A stretch of 64,000 nucleotides of DNA from an uncultured Anaerotignum sp. (lineage in GTDB: Bacteria; Bacillota; Clostridia; Lachnospirales; Anaerotignaceae): assembly GCA_910578425.1 (NCBI GenBank), contig CAJTQX010000007.1, forward strand, positions 15,776 to 79,775, given 5' to 3'. Of this stretch, positions 7,646-16,643 are shown piece after piece. The translations under genes were made by a program, and so were the position numbers. The notes beneath the pieces were generated by a model, which did no database searches, was not told where the DNA came from, and saw nothing but the letters and a program-made list of their open reading frames with translations. How positions within the stretch are numbered: position 1 is the stretch's first letter; every line of letters starts with the position of its first letter.

Positions 7646-10300
7646 TCAGCTTTCCCTCGTCCGCATAATGCTTTTTCGCAGAAGATCCACAGGAATCATT
7701 GTCAGCGCAAGCAGAACCGCGACAATCCAGCCCTTTATGCCAAACGGTACGCAACTGAAAATATCACCGATAAAATGCAGTGCGGGCACAGGCAGCAGTC
7801 CAACGTTTACAATAACCGCCTGCACCGCAATGATCGCGATGAACACCTTCATAAAGCCTGTATTCTGATCAAGCCCTTTGAATATGGCAAAACCATCATC
7901 GCGGACGTTAAAGCCATTGCAGAGCGCGCTGAGGATAAACAGCACGAAATACGCCGTTTTCCATTGTGCGTCTGTTTCAAAAAAGCTTCCGAAAAACGGC
8001 AGTTTCAGGAAAGCAAAGCTGATTACTGTCAGCCAAATGCCCATAATAACGATCTGTGTCATCATTTTCCTGCTTACAATGCTTTCGTCTCTGCGTCTTG
8101 GTTTCTCCTGCATATACCGTTCAATCGCCGGTTCATTCCCCAGCATGATCGCGCCCAAACCGTCCATTACCAGATTAACAAACAGCAGATGCGTTACCTT
8201 CAGCGGTTCTTCAATGCCAAAGAATGGCGCGATTGCACTGACAACAACAGCCGCTACGTTGATTACAAGCTGAAATTTGCAGAATTTCAAAATATTATGG
8301 TAAATGGTACGTCCATACCATATCGCGTCTTTGATGGACTTGAAGTTGTCGTCCAAAATAACAATTTTTCCGGCTTCTCTTGCCGCCTCTGTGCCGCTGC
8401 CCATGGCAAAGCCCACATCGGCGCGTTTCAGCGCGGGGGAATCGTTCACGCCGTCGCCCGTCATGCCGACTACTAAATTCATTTCCTGACATAGCCGTAC
8501 CATTCTGGATTTATCCGTTGGCAATGCACGCGCGATTACACGAATCTGCGGCAATATTGCCTTAACCTCCTCATCGGACATTTCGTTCAGTTGTGCCGAA
8601 GAAATTGCCCTTTCTGTATCATTGCGCAGAAGCCCCGCATCCTTCGCAATGGCAACAGCCGTTTCCAGCCTGTCGCCTGTAATCATGACGACCTGTATTC
8701 CGGCATTCTGCACCTCCGCAATGGCCTCCCGTGCCTCAGGGCGCACATCATCACGGATTGCCGCAAGACCGATGATCGTAATATCGTCATTGATAACGCT
8801 TTCTGTCATTGCTTTTTCGGAATAGCCAAACGCAAGCACACGCATCGCGCGGGACGCAAGTTCCTCAATTCTTTCGTTCAAAGCAGCAAGGTTCATTTCG
8901 CGGATTTCCCCGTCTGCATCCAGGTAATGCCCCGCAGAAGCAAGCAGGCGTTCCGGCGCACCCTTATAAAATGTCCTGCCAATGCTTTCAATCCGCGCCT
9001 GACTGAATTTATTCGTGGAATTAAAGCCCTGTGAAGCCGTAACCTCGCGCACCTTGTCCGCCTGCAGGGATGCCCACGTTTCCTCTCCGATAAATTTCAT
9101 CAGGGCCTGGTCTGTCGCATTGCCGCCAATGACTTTATGGGAGGAGTCGAACATGGACTGTGTGTTTTTGCCGATTGCCAGATTCAGCAGTTCTTTCACT
9201 TTGCCGCATTCCGAAACATTGACGGTTTTCCCGTCCCCCGTCAGAAACTCAACCACTTCCAGAGAGCCTTTCGTAATCGTCCCTGTTTTGTCGCTGAACA
9301 GGATGTTCAGAGAACCTGCCGTTTCAATCCCTTCCGCCTTTCTTACAAGCACGTTATGGTCAAGCATTTTTTTTGTATTCTGCATCAGCACAAGCGAAAT
9401 CATCAGCGGCAGACCTTCCGGCACAGCGCAGACGATAATTACGACTGCAAGCGAAACCGCGCGCACGATATCCTGAATAATGGGCGTTACACCAAGCGCG
9501 ATATACGCGGAAAAGCCGCCGGCGGAAAAGATGAAATATGCCAGATACAGCACCGCAATCACGATCGCGCCAATATAGCCGAATGTTGAAATCTGCCCCG
9601 CCAGCTTTGTCAGCTTCACTTTCAGCGGAGAATCCGGCTCATCCTCCTGCATTTCCTCCGCCATTTTGCCCATCATGGTTTTCAGCCCAACTCTGCTGAC
9701 GTCCAATACGCCTTCCCCGTCAAAAACCACCGCGCCCCGGAACAGGGAATGTTTATCCACAAAGGTCTCGCCTGTGATCTCCTCCGCAAGCTGCACACCT
9801 TCCTCCGCGGCGAATTTTTTACATTCTTCCGCTTCGCCGTTCAGCGCAGAGTTGTCCACCCGTAAATCCCCGTCAATAAGGATACCATCTGCCGGAATCT
9901 TATCGCCGGACTGCAGCAGGACTTTATCGCCTACAACAACATCGTCCACATCAATTACGGAAATTCCGCCGTTACGGTACGCCTTGCACTGGTCTTTTTT
10001 CGTGCTGTCCTTCAGCTCACGGTATTTCGTATCGCTCGCGACCTCTGTTTTTGCCGAAACAAACGCCACAATCAGTACCGCCACAATCGTGCCGATGGGC
10101 TCATAAATTTCCGAATAGCCCAGAAAAAACATTGCAATCATCAGAGCGGCAATCGCCAGCAATATACGGATCATCGGGTCCTGAAATGTCTCCTTAAAGG
10201 CATCCCAAAATGTCGTTGGCTCCGAATCCGGTATCATATTGGAGCCGTGTTCCAGCCGCGAAGCCTCGGCCTCCTTGTCCGTCAGTCCATTATATTTCAT
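7646..10300 (-). CDS. Ca2+-transporting P-type ATPase
   Basis: An 884-residue P-type (P2) cation pump of the plasma membrane. An N-terminal cation-ATPase domain is followed by transmembrane segments, the actuator motif LNGEAEE (usually TGES, here NGEA), the ion-binding motif PEGLP at about 294-298, the phosphorylation motif DKTGT with Asp337, the nucleotide-binding domain, TGDRLETA and the hinge GDGVNDSPALK. Six C-terminal helices end the protein. PEGLP and overall layout match bacterial Ca2+ pumps. ATG 10300 has AGGAGG six bases upstream. In Ter clusters a Ca2+ pump commonly accompanies Ca2+-binding TerD proteins, so calcium homeostasis or export during stress is the likely role. The gene follows the TerD genes after about 350 bp of hairpin-rich DNA. 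Confidence 0.93.
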   Translation of the reverse strand: MKYNGLTDKEAEASRLEHGSNMIPDSEPTTFWDAFKETFQDPMIRILLAIAALMIAMFFLGYSEIYEPIGTIVAVLIVAFVSAKTEVASDTKYRELKDSTKKDQCKAYRNGGISVIDVDDVVVGDKVLLQSGDKIPADGILIDGDLRVDNSALNGEAEECKKFAAEEGVQLAEEITGETFVDKHSLFRGAVVFDGEGVLDVSRVGLKTMMGKMAEEMQEDEPDSPLKVKLTKLAGQISTFGYIGAIVIAVLYLAYFIFSAGGFSAYIALGVTPIIQDIVRAVSLAVVIIVCAVPEGLPLMISLVLMQNTKKMLDHNVLVRKAEGIETAGSLNILFSDKTGTITKGSLEVVEFLTGDGKTVNVSECGKVKELLNLAIGKNTQSMFDSSHKVIGGNATDQALMKFIGEETWASLQADKVREVTASQGFNSTNKFSQARIESIGRTFYKGAPERLLASAGHYLDADGEIREMNLAALNERIEELASRAMRVLAFGYSEKAMTESVINDDITIIGLAAIRDDVRPEAREAIAEVQNAGIQVVMITGDRLETAVAIAKDAGLLRNDTERAISSAQLNEMSDEEVKAILPQIRVIARALPTDKSRMVRLCQEMNLVVGMTGDGVNDSPALKRADVGFAMGSGTEAAREAGKIVILDDNFKSIKDAIWYGRTIYHNILKFCKFQLVINVAAVVVSAIAPFFGIEEPLKVTHLLFVNLVMDGLGAIMLGNEPAIERYMQEKPRRRDESIVSRKMMTQIVIMGIWLTVISFAFLKLPFFGSFFETDAQWKTAYFVLFILSALCNGFNVRDDGFAIFKGLDQNTGFMKVFIAIIAVQAVIVNVGLLPVPALHFIGDIFSCVPFGIKGWIVAVLLALTMIPVDLLRKSIMRTRES

Positions 10301-10656
10301 TCTTATCCTCCTGTCTTTCCGCAAAAGCGGAAATTAGCGAAAGGAGCCAAGGCGCGCGTCCCGCGTCAAGGCCCCCTCTTTTTTTGATTAAAACCCTGAG
10401 GGCTTTGCCCTCAAACTCCCACCTATACTTTTCAGCACTTTGCTCCGTAACCGTCGCAAAGCCGCGCTGCGCACGTCCGGACTTCTTTCCGGTGCCTACT
10501 TTCGCAAAAAGTGGGACAAAGAACTTTATTGCGGAAAACTGCGTTTTCCGAAGTCCAAAATTGATATATCTTCCATCGCATGAAATGCGATGGCAACCCG
10601 GGTCAGGGGCTGGAAGCCCTTGCAGGGTTTCGAGCGGAGCCCCAGGGTTTTCCTGT
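10301..10656. other. Hairpin-rich non-coding stretch inside the Ter cluster
   Basis: No convincing gene is seen. The open frames here are compositional and lack ribosome binding sites. The DNA contains several short perfect hairpins: GAGGGC-TTT-GCCCTC around 10392-10406, CGGAAAA/TTTTCCG around 10531-10550, and CCATCGCAT-GAA-ATGCGATGG at 10573-10593. A GC-rich block with GGGGCTGGAAGCCC follows near 10605-10645. It looks like an inserted intergenic repeat element rather than a decayed gene, separating the TerD genes from the ATPase. Confidence 0.45.
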
Positions 10657-11253
10657 TTAATTCCTCTGGATATACCTGTTTGCCAGTTCGCCCAGCCCGG
10701 GGTCCGTTGTTCCCTGCCCAATGGCATTGAATTTCCATTCTCCGTTGTGACGGTAAACCTCGCCAAAAATCATCGCCGTCATGTTGGAGTAATTCTCTGT
10801 CAGGTTATATTTGCAGATTTCCCTGTTTGTTTTCCCGTCCACCAAGCGGATAAATGCATTCTGAATCATGCCAAAATGCTGCTGCCTCTGCACCGCCTGA
10901 TAGATATTGACAACCAGCACGATTTTGTCATACTCTGCCGGAATATGCTCCAAATCCACAATAATCTGTTCGTCATCGCCTTCGCCCGCACCCGTCAGGT
11001 TATCGCCCATATGCTGTACCGTACCTGTCGGATGGCGCAGATTCCCGAAATAAACGATATCTTCTTTATAAATCAGCTTTCCATCGTGAAGCAAAAGAGC
11101 AGATGCATCGCAGTCAATCGGCTGCGGCTTCGGCGCGAAAAAGCCTTTGGAGCGTTTCACTTCGTCCCAGCCAAGCCCGATAATGACTTTGGAAAGCCCT
11201 GCGCTTTCTTTGGTTAAGCTCACCTTTTGTCCTTTTTGCAAACTGATAGACAT
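10657..11253 (-). CDS. TerD-family protein, divergent third paralogue
   Basis: A 198-residue TerD-domain protein. The family landmarks are present: the N-terminal LQKGQKVSLTK, IIGLGWD, a first Ca2+-binding segment PIDCDASALLL, and the strongly conserved MGDNLTGAGEGDDEQI with VDL. The C-terminal RHNGEWKFNAIGQG is also typical. It differs from its two neighbours: an insertion (RSKGFFAPKPQP) sits just before the first binding segment, the usual FDLDAAAF becomes IDCDASAL, and the last 20 residues diverge. TerD proteins bind Ca2+ and are thought to form cytoplasmic or membrane-associated stress assemblies with TerC, TelA and related proteins. AAGGAGGG precedes ATG 11253. It is third in the tandem row of TerD genes. 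Confidence 0.92.
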   Translation of the reverse strand: MSISLQKGQKVSLTKESAGLSKVIIGLGWDEVKRSKGFFAPKPQPIDCDASALLLHDGKLIYKEDIVYFGNLRHPTGTVQHMGDNLTGAGEGDDEQIIVDLEHIPAEYDKIVLVVNIYQAVQRQQHFGMIQNAFIRLVDGKTNREICKYNLTENYSNMTAMIFGEVYRHNGEWKFNAIGQGTTDPGLGELANRYIQRN

Positions 11254-11277
11254 AATTTCGTCCCTCCTTATACACTC

Positions 11278-11859
11278 TTAATCCACATCTACCCCAAAAT
11301 TCGCACAAAGCGCGGCAAGCCCGCCCTGATAGCCGCTGCCGATAGCGTTGAATTTCCATTCGCCGTTATTCCGGTAAAGCTCGCCAAAAACAACTGCCGT
11401 TTCGATAGAGAAATCCTCGCCCAGATCATAGCGGAGCAATTCCTCTCCAGTTGCCTCGTTGTAAATGCGGATAAACGCATTATCCACCTGACCAAAGTTC
11501 TGGCGGCGTTCTTCTGCTTCATAAATCGTGACGGTAAAAGCGATTTTCGTCACGTTCGCAGGTACCAGAGACAAATCAAATCGGATCTGTTCATCATCAC
11601 CTTCGCCCTCGCCTGTCAGGTTATCGCCCATATGCTCCGCACAGCCGGAGGGATGTTTCAGATTGCCGTAAAAAACGAAATCCTCCGTTTTGGAAACCTT
11701 TCCGTTGTCCGCCAGCAGGAACGCTGCCGTATCCAGGTCAAAATCTCCGCCTGTATCATAGCGGTTTGTATCCCAGCCAAGCCCGACAACAACCTTTGTC
11801 AGCCCGGGATTGCCTTTTGTCAGGCTGACCTTCTGCCCTTTTTGCAGGTTTACTCCCAT
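11278..11859 (-). CDS. TerD-family protein, second paralogue
   Basis: A 193-residue Ca2+-binding TerD-domain protein. The two acidic binding regions are intact: GGDFDLDTAAFLL, and MGDNLTGEGEGDDEQI followed by DL. The C-terminal RNNGEWKFNAIGSGYQGG is conserved. It is very close to the upstream paralogue, so the pair arose by recent tandem duplication. Of two ATGs three codons apart, 11859 is eight bases from AGGAGG and is preferred over 11865, which is only two bases away. The gene begins just after the first TerD stop codon, implying co-translation in the Ter operon. Confidence 0.94.
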   Translation of the reverse strand: MGVNLQKGQKVSLTKGNPGLTKVVVGLGWDTNRYDTGGDFDLDTAAFLLADNGKVSKTEDFVFYGNLKHPSGCAEHMGDNLTGEGEGDDEQIRFDLSLVPANVTKIAFTVTIYEAEERRQNFGQVDNAFIRIYNEATGEELLRYDLGEDFSIETAVVFGELYRNNGEWKFNAIGSGYQGGLAALCANFGVDVD

Positions 11860-11873
11860 TTCCATATCCTCCT

Positions 11874-12455
11874 TTATGCCACTTCAATACCATAATGTCC
11901 GCAAAGCGCGGCAAGTCCGCCCTGGAAACCGCTGCCAATAGCGTTAAACTTCCATTCGCCGTTATGACGGTAAAGCTCACCAACAACAACAGCCGTTTCG
12001 ATGGAGAAATCCTCACCCAAATCGTAATGAATCAGTTCTGTATTTGTGGCTTCGTCCACGATACGGATAAACGCGTTGGAAACCTGTCCAAAATTCTGAC
12101 GGCGTTCCTCCGCTTCATAAATTGTAACAGTAAAGGCAATTTTCTGCACATTCGCGGGAATCTTCGTCAAATCAACCTGAATCTGTTCGTCATCGCCTTC
12201 GCCCTCGCCCGTCAGGTTATCGCCCATATGCTTTACAGACCCGCTGTTATGCTCCAGATTGCCGTAGAATATAAATTCCTTCTCCGTAATGCATTTTCCA
12301 TTTTCGCCCAGCATAAACGCCGCCGCGTCCAAGTCAAAATCCGCGCCGGAATCATAAGCGTTTACATCCCAGCCAAGGCCGACCATAATATTTTTCAGCC
12401 CGGGGTTCCCCTTTGTTAAATCCACCTTTTGTCCCTTAGATAAATTGATTGGCAT
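11874..12455 (-). CDS. TerD-family protein, first paralogue
   Basis: A 193-residue TerD-domain protein of the same kind as Bacillus subtilis YceC/YceD/YceE. Residues 38-48 (ADFDLDAAAFM) and 77-96 (MGDNLTGEGEGDDE and on) carry the acidic Ca2+ ligands. The C-terminal HNGEWKFNAIGSGFQGG is conserved. AAGGAGG lies nine bases before ATG 12455. It directly follows telA, the order telA-terD-terD-terD being the reverse of the Bacillus yceCDEFGH arrangement. Homologues confer tolerance to tellurite, phage or general envelope and oxidative stress; the actual stress sensed here is unknown. Confidence 0.94.
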   Translation of the reverse strand: MPINLSKGQKVDLTKGNPGLKNIMVGLGWDVNAYDSGADFDLDAAAFMLGENGKCITEKEFIFYGNLEHNSGSVKHMGDNLTGEGEGDDEQIQVDLTKIPANVQKIAFTVTIYEAEERRQNFGQVSNAFIRIVDEATNTELIHYDLGEDFSIETAVVVGELYRHNGEWKFNAIGSGFQGGLAALCGHYGIEVA

Positions 12456-12485
12456 TGTTATTACCTCCTTAAATCATACCGCTTA

Positions 12486-13637
12486 TTATTTTTTTGTGCC
12501 TTTCGGCATGTGATACTGTTTCTCAAAGTCAGCCTTAATCGCCTCAAGCCTTACCTGGTCTTCTTCGCGTTTCTTTTTCGCGTTCTCCTGTATCTGGCGC
12601 GTTTCCTCAATGCCGTTCACAATCGTGCGCCATGTATTTTCCAGAGTTTCTATCTGAATGGAGCTGCCTGTCGCAAGCCTTGTTGTCATTTTTGCCTGTT
12701 CCACAGTATTCCTTGCGTTCTTCATCAGCATTTCGTTTGTTTTTTCATCAAGCGCGGCCATTGCCTCCGCCTGCAATCTCTGCCGTTTCAGCATAATCGC
12801 CTGTGCAAGAGCCTGCTTGAATACAGGCAGTGTAATAATGAATGCAGAATTGATTTTACGGACAAGGTTCATATTGCTGAACGCCATCGTTTTCATCATG
12901 GGAATGGACTGCATTGCCACGTTCTCTGCAATACGCAGATCCTGTGTCCTCTGCTCCAGAAGCATCAGCGACTGGTTCAGGCTCTGGATTTCAAATTCGA
13001 TAGAATTATCGCCCGTCCGCGCCATATCGTCCCGCCTCTGCGCGATGTATGCCTCAATCTCTTTACAGCCCTGTTCGCCCGCAAGGATATATTTTACCAG
13101 TTCATGATAATAATTCACATTTGCCTCAAACATCTGTTCCAGCTTCCGGTTAGACTGCTTGATTTCCCCTTCGTACCGTTTCAGCTGCACATAGATTTTA
13201 TCGACTTCCTCACCCATCGTGTGGTATTTTGCCAATATCTTTTCCAACTGCTTGCGCAGATTGCCAAACAGCTTCCCGAACAGGCCGGGCTTTTCCCTGA
13301 TTTCCTCAATGTCAAACTTGGACATAATCTTTGCCAGCGTATCGAGCATAACCCGTGATTCGTCAATCTGTGCCATATTCATGCTGTTCAGCACAATATC
13401 CGACGCCTTGGAAATCTCCTCCGCAGCCGACGCACCAAAGGAAACGATGCTTTCCATGTTGTATACTTCAATCTGGCTTGCCAGCGCGTCAACCTCCGCA
13501 GAATTGACAAGCTGCCGGTTCATTTTTTCCCTGTCCGCCGCAATATCATATTCCTGCACCGCCTGCATTTCCTGTACTTCCTGCACTTCTGCCGCTGCAA
13601 CAGGCTGTGTTTCTTTTTTTGCAAAATCCAAACCCAT
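12486..13637 (-). CDS. TelA-family toxic-anion-resistance protein
   Basis: A 383-residue, almost entirely helical protein of the TelA/KlaA family (Bacillus YceH). A short Gln/Glu/Val-rich N-terminal tail (about residues 10-28) precedes the conserved core, which includes SFGASAAEEISKASD, LFGKLFGN and the long coiled-coil middle. Typical family blocks MKTMAFSNMNLVRKINSAF and LPVFKQALAQAI follow, then a C-terminal helix. It starts three bases after the YceG stop codon, with GGGGGAA upstream, so yceG and telA are translationally linked. Such pairs recur in Ter clusters. The biochemical role is unknown; a scaffold for membrane-associated Ter assemblies is a common proposal. Confidence 0.92.
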   Translation of the reverse strand: MGLDFAKKETQPVAAAEVQEVQEMQAVQEYDIAADREKMNRQLVNSAEVDALASQIEVYNMESIVSFGASAAEEISKASDIVLNSMNMAQIDESRVMLDTLAKIMSKFDIEEIREKPGLFGKLFGNLRKQLEKILAKYHTMGEEVDKIYVQLKRYEGEIKQSNRKLEQMFEANVNYYHELVKYILAGEQGCKEIEAYIAQRRDDMARTGDNSIEFEIQSLNQSLMLLEQRTQDLRIAENVAMQSIPMMKTMAFSNMNLVRKINSAFIITLPVFKQALAQAIMLKRQRLQAEAMAALDEKTNEMLMKNARNTVEQAKMTTRLATGSSIQIETLENTWRTIVNGIEETRQIQENAKKKREEDQVRLEAIKADFEKQYHMPKGTKK

Positions 13638-13640
13638 GAC

Positions 13641-15908
13641 TTATTTCCCCCTTTTGAATATTCTATCCCGCCACGAAGGGCGTGCGCCATGCGGAACCCC
13701 CGAAAATTCCGGTGCCCGCAGGTCATACAGGTAATCGCCAATGCGATATTCCTCCGCCAGCTGTTTATTGAAATAGTTTTCTATATTTCGATAACCCGTA
13801 GGTACGAAAAACACAACGTCAAACCCCACCAGATTCAGAAACGCCGTTAAAATACAGTCTTCCAGAGAGGGCATTGCCTCCTCTGTCAGAATGTAAAGCA
13901 GCTTCGGGTTTTTCTTTGTAAAGTCAAAGCCCTGTATCATCCGCAGAATATGCTTGTCCAGATTCAGCGCGGTGGAAACAATTGTGTACTCCGTACCGTT
14001 CTGGAACGTTCCGCGTATCGTCTTCTGCGCCAGTAAAAGCTGGAGCTTGTCCAAAATATGTTCCTGCATCTCCTCCCGCAGAAAACCGTACTGATAAGCC
14101 GAATGCGCCTTAATTTTCTCCCTTTGCAGCTTTCCGTTTTTCAAAAACGTTACTGCATAAGGCTTGACAGGATTTTCATCTGTCGGCTCTATGAACGGGG
14201 CTTTGCGAATCACAAACGTATCTGCCGTTATCAGCTTTTTTACATCCGCCCAATATTGCTGGATATTTCCGTCCTTCACGCCGGATACTTTCGCAAAAAG
14301 TACCGGCAGCATTGCCGTATTTCCTGTCGTATCAAAATTCGGGCGGTATTTCAGTTCTTCGTCCCAGAGTATGGCAATCTCCTCATACATCGTCCGCAGC
14401 GTCACGCTGTCCGCCCTGGCATACTGCTGTATGCGGTAAAGTCCGCTGTCCCCATAAAGGCTTGTATCCAGCTCCCGTTCCGCACGATAAGCGTCCGTAT
14501 CCAGACGAACGGCAGTATCCTCTCCGGGGAATTTTTCCAGTCTGAGCGTTTCAGGGTAGTTTCTGTCAAACAGCCATTGATCCGCAAGGCAGCATTCCCG
14601 CGCCAAATCGGGACGCAGTATCAGAACATCTGTTGGAAGGCAGGACAGCAGCCTCATAAACGCTGCTTCCGCTGCGTTCCCACAGCCTCCCAGATAGATA
14701 AAGCAGGGAAACAGGCGTTTTTTTCCGCCGGTGAACAGCTGCGGCTGATAACGCTTCAGCCAGCATAACAGCGTTACCCCCCTGTTCACCACTCTGTTGA
14801 CAGGCTCTTGCCCTGCCTTATCCAAAAGCGTTTCGACAAACGCCGCCTGCATCATCTTTTGCAGTTCCAGGTCTGATGGAAAACTGATATTCTTCCTCAA
14901 ATCCAAAACCGCCTGTTCGCAGTCCTTGTAATTCTGGCGGGAAATTGCCTGAATTTCCTCCACAGTCGGCTTGGGTATAGCGTTTTCCACAATAACAACC
15001 GGTCGTTTTCTCCGTTTCAGCTCCAAATAAAAGCGGTGCAGCTCGCTCGTATAGGCAGAAGCATCCTCTGCGCCGTTTACCCTGCAAAAACAGTTGTAAA
15101 AAAACCTTGCGTCAGACCCTCTTTCCTGCGGCTCCTTCAAAATATCGTCCAGCCCAAAGCCTTCCAGCCATGCGTTGGTACACCGCTGTATTTCAGGGCG
15201 CACCCCCGTAATCTGCTTTACACGCCGTTCGCGTTCCGCGTCCTCCTGCAAACGTTTCAGGGAAAAGCCCTCAGGAAACGCCGTCATGTTTGGCGATTGG
15301 TATGCTCTTGATGCTTCTGAATGCGGGTCCAGCTTCAAATATGCCGCATCGCCCTCCGTCTGCAAAAGCACAACGTCACTCCCTGCACCGGCAAGCGCAC
15401 ACAGCAGCTTCCATTCATAATAGCTGACGTTCCCTGCATACAATATTTTTGAAGGAGATTTTCCTTCCGGACGGTTCACAACCCGTTCAAATTTATAATA
15501 CAGCCAACACATGAATTTTACATACGCATTTCGGAGTATATTTTCCGTTTTGCCCTCCTTACGTATCCCGTCCAGTGTATCATACAGAACAGCCGCAAGC
15601 ATCCGGCGGCGTTTTTCATCCAGCCTCGGCAGCCATTTTTTCAGCCTGTTTTCCAGAAAACCCATACTCAGCTCGAAATCTGTGCCCAGAATGCTCTCGA
15701 AATATGCAAGGTTCTGCCTGTCCGGATTCGGAATTTTACCATCCAGAACAACACCCGTCAGCCTGGCGGCTTCATAGTATTTTTTCAAAAACGCCTCAAT
15801 TTCCTCATTCCAGCCGTTAATGCGGTAAAAGAACACAGCCTTGCCTGCTCTGGCGTCCAAATCCGAAAAATATTCTTCCAAATTTTGAAGTATCCCATGC
15901 GTCAACAT
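13641..15908 (-). CDS. YceG-like protein of Ter clusters
   Basis: A 755-residue soluble protein resembling Bacillus subtilis YceG (the YceG_bac family, described as a putative component of a Ter 'biosynthetic module'). No catalytic motif is evident. A recurring unit of about 60 residues can be read three times: a Cys-Trp-Leu helix, a short linker, a hydrophobic strand (ILYAG), a helix (YEWKLLCALAGAG) and a second strand (DVVLLQTEGD). Copies lie at about 130-190, 375-435 and 660-708, suggesting duplicated Rossmann-like modules. The ribosome binding site is weak. It is located between the rhomboid gene and telA, as yceG precedes telA in Bacillus. A single copy of the same unit appears in the protease fusion upstream. 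Confidence 0.8.
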   Translation of the reverse strand: MLTHGILQNLEEYFSDLDARAGKAVFFYRINGWNEEIEAFLKKYYEAARLTGVVLDGKIPNPDRQNLAYFESILGTDFELSMGFLENRLKKWLPRLDEKRRRMLAAVLYDTLDGIRKEGKTENILRNAYVKFMCWLYYKFERVVNRPEGKSPSKILYAGNVSYYEWKLLCALAGAGSDVVLLQTEGDAAYLKLDPHSEASRAYQSPNMTAFPEGFSLKRLQEDAERERRVKQITGVRPEIQRCTNAWLEGFGLDDILKEPQERGSDARFFYNCFCRVNGAEDASAYTSELHRFYLELKRRKRPVVIVENAIPKPTVEEIQAISRQNYKDCEQAVLDLRKNISFPSDLELQKMMQAAFVETLLDKAGQEPVNRVVNRGVTLLCWLKRYQPQLFTGGKKRLFPCFIYLGGCGNAAEAAFMRLLSCLPTDVLILRPDLARECCLADQWLFDRNYPETLRLEKFPGEDTAVRLDTDAYRAERELDTSLYGDSGLYRIQQYARADSVTLRTMYEEIAILWDEELKYRPNFDTTGNTAMLPVLFAKVSGVKDGNIQQYWADVKKLITADTFVIRKAPFIEPTDENPVKPYAVTFLKNGKLQREKIKAHSAYQYGFLREEMQEHILDKLQLLLAQKTIRGTFQNGTEYTIVSTALNLDKHILRMIQGFDFTKKNPKLLYILTEEAMPSLEDCILTAFLNLVGFDVVFFVPTGYRNIENYFNKQLAEEYRIGDYLYDLRAPEFSGVPHGARPSWRDRIFKRGK

Positions 15909-15932
15909 TTACCGCCCCGTCCTTTTCCAGCA

Positions 15933-16529
15933 TTATTTCAACTTCCTGCCGCACAGCCCAACACCCAGCACAGCTCCGACTGCGCCGCCCGCAATATGCG
16001 AAAGGTTGGAAACCGAATCTCTGATAAAAATACCGTCTATCACTTCTCCGCCAATATAAATCACCGCCACCAGCAGGAACGTCAGAGGAATCTCACCCTC
16101 CTTCACGCTTACAAACGAAGACAGCAGTATCATCGCGAACGCCACGCCGCTTGCACCCAGAAGCTGCACCTGCGGAAACAGGACAAAATTCAGAAGCCCC
16201 GTCACCAACGCCGTAATGAGGATGACAAACAGCACCTCGCCCGAGCCATATTTTTCCTCCAAAAGCGGTCCAATCACCAGTATCAGCATAATATTTCCAA
16301 TAAAATGCTGCCAGCCGGCATGACCTAAAACGTGCCCGAAAAAGCGTACCCATGTCAAGGGATCTGACAACGGAGCGCGGTAAACACTGAAAAACAGGTC
16401 ATTTGTCCCCCCGCCTGTTGCCATTGCCAGCAGCAGCGCGACCAGCGAAAAAAGCGAAAACCCTAAAATCACAGGGGAGTTGAACGATATTTTTATTTTC
16501 TTTCCTGCCAATTTATTTTCCCCTTCCAA
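15933..16529 (-). CDS. Rhomboid-family intramembrane serine protease
   Basis: A 198-residue protein with six hydrophobic segments. The rhomboid signature is clear: an HxxxN motif in loop/TM2 (H75-F-I-G-N79), the catalytic GASG with Ser127 in TM4, and the partner His178 in SHIAGGAVGAVLG of TM6. It should cleave single-pass membrane proteins within the membrane. The start must be TTG 16529: an in-frame TAG lies shortly upstream and the next Met is inside the first helix. The ribosome binding site is weak. The gene lies between the YceG-module/protease fusion and yceG on the same strand. Rhomboids are not a standard Ter component as far as I know, so its presence here, next to a second protease, is unusual. 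Confidence 0.88.
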   Translation of the reverse strand: MEGENKLAGKKIKISFNSPVILGFSLFSLVALLLAMATGGGTNDLFFSVYRAPLSDPLTWVRFFGHVLGHAGWQHFIGNIMLILVIGPLLEEKYGSGEVLFVILITALVTGLLNFVLFPQVQLLGASGVAFAMILLSSFVSVKEGEIPLTFLLVAVIYIGGEVIDGIFIRDSVSNLSHIAGGAVGAVLGVGLCGRKLK

Positions 16530-16643
16530 ATGCTCATGGATATTATATTCCTACAAGCGTTTATCTTAGTATAGCAAAAACCGCCTTTTTAGGCAATCCT
16601 ATTCAAATCATTTCTATTATATTAAGAAAATTTTAGGAAATTT

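Noticed and set aside
10290..10766. A 158-codon minus-strand open frame between the ATPase and third terD genes
   Set aside because: It overlaps the 3' part of terD in another frame, has no ribosome binding site and follows the GC-rich hairpin DNA; compositional artefact.
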